NCBI GenBank assembly: GCA_004764695.1
Contig: SMSO01000034.1
Location: forward strand, 823,501 to 887,500
DNA from: Schizochytrium sp. TIO01
Taxonomy: Eukaryota > Sar > Bigyra > Thraustochytrida > Thraustochytriidae
Length of the DNA stretch: 64,000 nucleotides
Direction: 5' to 3'
The first letter of the stretch is position 1, and every line of letters begins with the position of its first letter. Positions 56,764-64,000 of this stretch are shown in pieces. The position numbers were made by a program, and so were the translations under genes. Under the pieces are notes generated by a model, which searched no databases, had not been told where the DNA came from, and saw nothing but the letters and a program-made list of their open reading frames with translations.

Positions 56764-59700
56764 TATATTGCCCGTTTCCTTCTAAGTCAGAATCTGGAGC
56801 TTCTTTGCTTGTCTGCGTCACCTCCGTTCGACTCGTCACACGTTCGAGAGGTCGAAGAATTGGCTTCCTTTTGTGTAAGGCAAGTCTATAGACTTAACTA
56901 GCCACACCCCGTCAAAGATCAAGCTCCGCACCTGCTCCGCGGTGGCGTGCTTGATTTGAATTTGCTTTGGTTGATAATATGAAGTTATGTACAACATTGA
57001 TCAAAACAGTTTACCTTACAGAACATATTGACCCATCCACGTCTCTTACATTCAAATATTTGTAAAACAAATGAAACTGGCAAAATATTATAGTGCCGTT
57101 ACAATTTGAGGTGAACCATTTTTCTTTCATTATTTTAAAAATTTAGTTTTAAAAGAAAAAAGTGTTTTCATAGAGTAAAAACAAAAAATGGAAAACACTA
57201 ATTTTGCGATTTTGTGATGATTATTACAAAGAAACAAACAAAGGCAAAAGCCTTGAGTTGAATTCAACCTACATAGAATCAGTATCAGTAATTATTATAT
57301 CATACAAAACCTGCTCTTAGAATTTGACTTTAGCTATTCACAAAACTCTAAAATCAGGGAAGTAGAATAAAAGAATAAATATAAACGTCTAGCTTATAAT
57401 ATAAAAGTTAATGTGTTGTTTTAATGATTTAAAAAATAAATAAAACTTAAATAACTGTCATCATATTGGCAAAAGTTAAATGGTAAAACAAGTACTAGAA
57501 CATGTTTGCCCCTCCCCCCGCCCCCCCTCCCCCTCGAGCTCCGACATAAAAAGAAATTGGGATTTCTTGGAGCTAGAAAGGCATTGCAAGTGCTTTTGAA
57601 AGTAGTTCCATCTGCCCCCCCCCCCCCCCCCCCCCCCTTTTTTTTTTTTAAACTTCAACATAATAATGTTATAGTAACTGAGCAATTCTTATTCCTATTC
57701 TGGTCTTCATGTTGACACCCCCCTCCCCCCCCTTCCATTTTCAAAATGTTTAAATAAAAAAAGTTTTGGGCAGCTAAACCGAGTAACGTGCTCAGGACAT
57801 GCTAGCTTTACTGAGAAAGGTCTATCATTTATATCGTGTTTAAGGATAAAGCATTTCTGATTGGACTGGGTGTCATTTTGCAATGGTGAAATTTACCTGC
57901 TGCAAATCTCGATGTTTATTTTTTCCCGTCAGTTTTATTCTCAAATGAACTTGCAAACTTAGGTAATTATCACTTTGTAGTTCAAAAGAGAAAGAAAAAA
58001 TTGATAAAGAATAGCTTCGAAGTGTAACGTTTCGTACCAACGAGCAGCTTAAACCAAACACATGTTACATATATGGAGAGACAGGGCTCCACGTATGCCG
58101 TGCGTAAATGCTTAAAGCGTATCAAAGTGCGTAAAATGTAGGCTCTTAAACTTAAGATCAGATGCATCTTTGCTCCGCAATGATAATCAGTCATCTTAGT
58201 CTGATTCTCCAGCCCCAAAACTAGGAAGTTACAAAGGTACCGTCTCTTCTTTGTGAAAGGGTCTACTCATTTGGAGTTGGGCTAAATATAAACCACGCAT
58301 TATTTAATACCACCAATTCGCCAGTTTCCATGCTTGCTAATATATCAGTAATAATTAGAAAATCGCTTTCCTCAAATAACCAATCTATTTTTATTTTCTT
58401 TATTTTTATTTTTTAAACCCATTTTCAGCAGATCAATGGCAATCGACTGTGTTTCATAGTCTTTCGAAACCTTTGTCGAACTTTATAGAAGCTCCATGAT
58501 ATTGTATAATATAATTATAATTAATTTAAAGTAAATACAATTTTTTAAAATACATAAACAAATACTAGTTCAAAAAGAAAACGAAAACAAAAAAACACTT
58601 CATTCGGGATCGTGATTGTGATTCGACTGATAGGTGTGCATCTAATGCACATAGTAGATACTGGTGCGGGGGGGGCTTATTACAAATTTAGCCATTAGTA
58701 GAAGAATACTTAAAGCTACCAGCCCATTCATCAAAGGAGAAGCTTAGGAATTAAAGGAGGACCCAAGTAAGAGCGCGGCTGATTTCGTTCCCCCTTTTCG
58801 AAGGTATAGTGTTGACGCCATTCTTGATAATGGCTACTCAATTTTGAGTTGTGCATACCTATAAAAATATATTTGCTCAGACTCTTAGTACCTACCTCAA
58901 TATCTCTGCTCAAATTTGAAGCTCGCAATCTATGTTGCCCTTGCAAACAGTTATCCCAATAGATTATTCATATACGTTCAGTCTAAACATGCTCCACTTT
59001 GTACAGTTGCATATTGAATTCCGTTTCTTTATTTCGCATTACTCCAAGCTCTAGATATTATGCACAGCATAGTTATTGCAACGGAAAAGTAAAATAAAAA
59101 CTTAGACTTGAATCCTTGGGATAGTACATCTTCTTTCTTTTTTTAATTCTAAATATAAATATATATAATTTATTTATTTTAATAATAAAAAATAAAAAAA
59201 GTAAATAGGTACTCTATCTTCCCTAGTGCTGCGATTTAAGTTAATGTAAGGTGCATTATACACTTGGTGAAGCACTGGCAAAGAACATCTTGGAAAATTT
59301 TGTTGTTGAGCTAGATGGAGTTTCTTCCGCTTACTTTAAGATGAATTGCATTGATATGCGGAAAGGACATACTTTAAATGCCCATTCACACCTATTCTTC
59401 TCTTATTATCAGCGGCGGGGAGTTTTTTTTTTTTTTTCACGGACGCTTGAAGATTGATACTTTAGTGTATAACTCCTTACCAAATTAGCATAGTTGATGG
59501 TCTCGGAGTCAAAGAAATGAGCGACTGCTTTAACTTGCGTGTCTGCTTGTATTTAAGGTACCTATGATTAAAATTGAATAAAAGACTTACGTATCAACTT
59601 TCTCTCGAAATTAGTAATCACTCTCGCAAGTCTACCTTGCTTCCGTAGTCATAAGTAAACAGGAGGACACGAACGGGGGCTAGTTGTCTTGATGTTGCGC

Positions 59701-62640
59701 CAGAATAGTCGGTCGTAGACTACGAACACTCGAATATCCTCTGCCTTCTCAATAGATCTTGAATCATAGTTTTTCTCCAGGAATATTTTCGTCGCAGGAC
59801 GTTGGAAGGGAGACGATCATGCATGCCTGATTTTGTCGTCATTTCCGTTCAATATGTTAAGATGCAGTTTTATCGTTAAAAGGGAAAAGGAGGTTCATTT
59901 TGGCTAGGGACACGCGTCGCGAGAAGTTTATGTATCGTTAGGAATAATTACCAATATATCCTGCTTTGGAATCTTAGGTTCCCGATGTGGTTTAAGAAGA
60001 AGGACTTTGCTACTAGAAACGCGCAGCTTTGAATTTTACCGCAACTTGTGACTCCGAACTATGTAGAAAAGATGCTCATCTCAGAATCGTATACGCCATT
60101 TCGAAAACTTGCATAAACATAACCCTCGCACTAGTACTTTTCTAAAATTATATTAAGCTGAGATCGATATCTTAGGTACCAAAGTTGAGATCTTTCCTTC
60201 TGTAAAACGGACAGGTATTAAACAAACATGAGTAATATCCCTTTTAAATGAATATCTCGGGAAGAGTAATATGATACGACTCTGTAACATGTACTTCTTC
60301 CGTCAAGTCGAATTCCAAATAGAGATGTCCGTTTGTTCATCTAAGCTCACTTGTGATAACAGCTTCGACACAAATTTGTGCATGAACTGATATTTCCTTA
60401 TATGAGCTCACAGACAACTCACAAAAAAGCAGCTAGGCGCAAATTTTATCGATTGACCAAGCCTTTGCGATACAACTTTGCTTGAGAGAAGACGATTTGA
60501 TCAATAGAATATCCCAACTTTACGTAATAGGCGATGCTGGTTCCCTATGGCTTGTTCGTTGACATCAAGGAGTGTACTACGTACGTAGCGGACCTTGATG
60601 ATTCTAAACAAGCTTTAGAATATAACACATAGATCCATTAAGGTTCACACAGAAGTCTGTATTAGATTGCTATTCTCAAAGCTCATACCTGATAAAGTTT
60701 CGCGTGAAATGTGAGAGCAACGCATTTAGAGTTATCGAGCTTCCTTGAGATTTATCTTTAAAATGTTCATACTCTCCTGTTTTAGCTGTGACTCTGTCGC
60801 TTGGCGAGTTTGCAACAAGGCTTGGGAGTTTGGTTTTGCATCGAAGAGTCCCAAATGTATCAATACCTTGGCGGGTTACTGCCCAGAGCGAAGGTCACTG
60901 CAAAGCTTGCAAAACCAAGATATTGGTTTGCGGAAGATTTGATATAACAGTATGATCATGTCCAACGACAAAAGTCTTAAATCACTCGTTGTTAATAATA
61001 CAGGAAGTGAAATTTAGAGACACACGGGTTCGCGAGCAGAAACGCAACTCAAATTGTCCTGTCATAATTTCAGGATAAGAAAGGAGGAGGATCATTACCT
61101 TATCTTTGGTCTACTTAGCACAATTGGATATGCATAAGCACAGAGATCAAGCCTCGCAACAGTTGAAAATACTCTTCCTTTGAGGAGTCCGATGATGTAG
61201 GAGCACCAGATGCTTGACCTTTGGGCCAGACGTGACTTAGGCTATGCATAGTGGGATTAAGGTAGATGCATTTCTACCGCACAAGGTATGCGTCGAGGGG
61301 CTTTCCAATAAAAAGATCTGGGATCACTAAAAGATGTATCAAGAGGGCATATACACGCTCTTGCGCACACCAAATTAAAGAAGTTTCGACAACGCACTTT
61401 GGAGCTAACAGGGAAGGACAAAGGACATCCACGTTTGCTATAGCACTTGGTTCGACAGGTTGATGGGCTAGAAATATTGTGTACTACTATGTGATATTTG
61501 CACAGCGACGCTTAGTGGAGTTTGCTTATGCATTACCAAAGCATACCACAAAATTTGATTAGTAGAGCAAAGCTTCTTGAATTGGAAAGGCTCCATAAGG
61601 GCGAAACACTTCAAGACTTCAACGAAGCTAAACAGTTGAATCTGATGGTTGAGCATCCAACAAGCTTGAACATCTATCAAAATTGCTTGCCAAAACTAAT
61701 TCAACAGAGCAGGAAATGCGTTTAGGCTTGAGCTTGTTTTCGCTACAGCTACACAAAATTGATAGACCAGTTCCGTCCATGCGATGCGACGCAGTTCTTT
61801 GTGATACTGTTAAGTAGATAATTCAGTATTCGTTCAATCTGTAACGTCAACTGGGTGGGCCGTATTTAAAAGATGTACCAAGATAACTCGAAACCCAGAA
61901 CCGCCATCAACGGCAAGGGTACTGTTTAACGTGGCTGACTTTGTTTCTGATTTAAAGCCCCTCTCTCGCTCTTCTGAATTGCCTCGATGACGAACTCGTG
62001 AGTATCGACTTATGCTGTTTAATCACTGCATGTTGATTTAAAGTAAGTATTTTAAATAATACTAGTGAATCTAACAAAGGGAGTGAAAAGAAAGAAAATA
62101 GAAGATCGACGAAGGTTAAAGAAAACATATTATTCAAATTTGTGTATCTGGTGTGCTTAAGTAACCACTCGTTGTATACACTTTGATTGACAGATACCGC
62201 AAACGAGGCCTTCAAAAAAAGCATCAGATCGAGGTTTTATGGATAGATTTTATGCAAAGGTGCCAAAGAAAGTAAGGATCTTTACGAAAGAGGGGTGCTT
62301 TCAATAACATAATACACTAGTAGTAGGATCCAATTTGTATCGAAAAGTAGAGCTCGTTAGGCACGGAAATTAAATGCATGAATGTAGTCAGTAAATTTGC
62401 ACTCATTAAAGGACTGAACACTATACCATGGTACTAAACATTTGCACATGTATGAACTCCTGGCTCCTGCATCATTTTGTTTTTAATTATGCCATATACA
62501 TTGGACTGAATAAACAATCGACAAGCTAATCCAATTCTCTAGGCATGAGTTGTATATTCATAATTCCTCCAAACATGGCTTCATTCTGGCCAACCTTTGA
62601 AAATTTAACTCAAGACCGTTTTTGGTTCTGATGTGGCCTA
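56764..62640. other. AT-rich gene-poor region
   Basis: The first few hundred bases are the presumed promoter of the secreted-protein gene. No gene is recognised in the rest. A short open frame at 59245-59457 (+) has protein-like content (LGEALAKNILENFVVELDG) and another pair occurs at 61266-61725 (+), but none shows a known motif or splice support. There is a C23-T12 homopolymer pair at 57615-57649. The end of the region is the 3' flank of the Prp31 gene. Confidence 0.45.
57615..57649 (+). repeat. C23 homopolymer followed by T12
   Basis: Twenty-three consecutive C and then twelve consecutive T; other short C-runs lie at ~57510-57535 and ~57717-57732. Confidence 0.95.
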
Positions 62641-64000
62641 CTAAGCTTTCCATTTGAATGTATTCGAAAAGTAGCCTTCACTGCCATTTTTCTTGTCGCC
62701 TGTTGCGAGCCTTTTGTCAGTAATTGCAGAAGGGATGTTGAGTTCCAAGATCGTTGTGTCGTCTTGAGCGAGTGTTTTGGTGTTTATCTTCTCTTTATCG
62801 TTAGAATCAGACAAAGCTGCAACAGGATTGTCGCGGAGGCGGTCCATGATTTCTTGGCGAGCTTTGGCCTCTGCGCTGCGATTATCATGTTTATAATGTG
62901 CAAAATCGATTTTCTTGTGTTTTTGGACTTTCTCCGTAAGTCGCATCTGCCCGCTACCACCTTTACCCAGGCGGCCAAACGTATTCCCCATGGCGGAATC
63001 GCCATATTCATCAGCTTCGGCCTCGCCAAAATTGACTCGGTTCATCTCACGACGCGTATCAGTCATGCCCAGACGTTCCTTAACAGCACGAGCACGTCGG
63101 CCTCCACGGCGTTTCTTTGAGATAGTTTGCGGAACAGGGAGTGCACGTTTGGTCTTCCCTGGAGGCGGCGCGTGCCACTTTTCAAGCTTACCACGGATTT
63201 CCTCATACCAAGATTTGCCCGCAGCACCGCTCTGGTCGCTTTTGGTATGGTCGAGTCGCGCTGCAAGAGCGACGCGTCCAGAAACCACACGCATGGCTTT
63301 TTTACGATGCTCCGCGAGGCATTCTTGCACAAGTGGGCATCCGTACAGCACGCCAAAATGTCGCATCGCAGCCACCCTTGAAAATCCGTTGAGAGCCGAG
63401 GCACCCTTACCAAGTACCATTACGTTACATGAAGGTATTTGAACCATTTTCTCTAGACCCCCTGCCACGCCCAGTACCTGAGCTGTGATCTCGCTACCGA
63501 GCAGAGCAGTCATATTAGGCGCAATCACAGCCATGCGACTCGCTACAAACGGAAGCAAAACATTTTTACGCACATCCTCCAGATTCTCGATAGCGTCACA
63601 GCCCTTCATTACCCCAAGGAGCTCGTGCTCTCCTAGAGCTTCTGTTTTCAGTCTTGAACCTGTCATGGAAACAGCCATAGACTGCGTGGCGGTCAGCACA
63701 CTTGAGAGGTCCAAGCTGGTCATGTCTGATTCATTACCGATAAGCTTAACGACGCGAGCATACGCTCTTGGATCTGGTACGTGCGACTGGAGCTCAGGGA
63801 ATCGTTTGCCGTAGACTTCGGTGAGCACTCCGTGAATTCGAGCAACTTCGTCTTCGATTGCATAGGAGATGTTGTTAGCTTCGACGACCATTTGGTATGC
63901 TTTGAGAGCAGCAGGGCCAGAGTCAAGGTCAGCGGCATCCATGGACGCAAGTTTACGTACACTTGAGACTTTGGCATTGAAATCTTTACTATCAACGAGT
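62641..64000 (-). CDS. PRP31: U4/U6 small nuclear ribonucleoprotein Prp31 (5' partial)
   Basis: The frame on the - strand is open to the end of the window (about 19 residues before the Met at 63942), so the N terminus lies outside. The visible 452 residues show the Prp31 layout: a helical NOSIC/coiled-coil part, then the Nop domain (MVQIPSCNVMVLGKGASALN and the following MRHFGVLYGCPLVQ), and the family's C-terminal region (KKRRGGRRARAVKERLGMTD, VNFGEAEADEY, LGKGGSGQ). It ends in GYFSNTFKWKA, like the YFS-motif near the end of other Prp31 proteins. Known role: binding the U4 snRNA 5' stem-loop with the 15.5K protein and bridging U4/U6 to U5 in the tri-snRNP for pre-mRNA splicing. The position of Met at 63942 is too far in to be the real start. 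Confidence 0.93.
   Translation of the reverse strand, partial: LVDSKDFNAKVSSVRKLASMDAADLDSGPAALKAYQMVVEANNISYAIEDEVARIHGVLTEVYGKRFPELQSHVPDPRAYARVVKLIGNESDMTSLDLSSVLTATQSMAVSMTGSRLKTEALGEHELLGVMKGCDAIENLEDVRKNVLLPFVASRMAVIAPNMTALLGSEITAQVLGVAGGLEKMVQIPSCNVMVLGKGASALNGFSRVAAMRHFGVLYGCPLVQECLAEHRKKAMRVVSGRVALAARLDHTKSDQSGAAGKSWYEEIRGKLEKWHAPPPGKTKRALPVPQTISKKRRGGRRARAVKERLGMTDTRREMNRVNFGEAEADEYGDSAMGNTFGRLGKGGSGQMRLTEKVQKHKKIDFAHYKHDNRSAEAKARQEIMDRLRDNPVAALSDSNDKEKINTKTLAQDDTTILELNIPSAITDKRLATGDKKNGSEGYFSNTFKWKA

Overview
The window is nuclear DNA of a eukaryotic microbe. The recognisable proteins are all eukaryotic: an Arf-GAP with ankyrin repeats, a multiple inositol polyphosphate phosphatase, a Qa-SNARE, two Mpv17/PMP22-family proteins, a SAP-domain protein, a secreted Pro/Thr-linker protein and the splicing factor Prp31. 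Two genes need GT-AG introns to read through. The secreted protein with a PTPEPTPAPT-type linker fits a stramenopile, perhaps a labyrinthulomycete (thraustochytrid). That placement is an inference from gene style, not a proof.

Layout. Bases 1-7.1 kb are gene-dense: the 3' end of the Arf-GAP gene, the MINPP-type phosphatase and the Qa-SNARE on the + strand, then Mpv17-like A on the - strand. Mpv17-like B lies on the same strand near 17 kb and is about 68% identical to A over an ungapped 269-residue alignment (my hand count), so A and B look like an old tandem duplication. From about 7 to 50 kb, apart from Mpv17-like B, I find no convincing gene. This block holds dozens of microsatellites, mostly tetranucleotide, including a 167-base pure AAAC array. 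It also holds minisatellites, short GC-rich islands, scattered TAGCTAG and TACCTA words, and between 29 and 34 kb at least five decayed copies of one repeat family that I read as dead Tc1/mariner-type (DDE) transposons. Two of these copies are nearly identical and inverted.

Bases 50.5-56.8 kb contain a two-exon SAP-domain gene (+) and a two-exon secreted-protein gene (-). Bases 56.8-62.6 kb are AT-rich and without a recognised gene. The window ends inside the Prp31 gene (-).

The genes do not form one pathway. They are ordinary housekeeping functions (membrane traffic, inositol phosphate breakdown, organelle membrane, pre-mRNA splicing) flanking a repeat-rich gene-poor block. I did not find a convincing new defence or mobile system. 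The most novel items are the unfamiliar N- and C-terminal regions of the SAP protein, the secreted protein with its uncertain splice, the inverted dead-transposon pair, and the unusual variety of tetranucleotide repeats.
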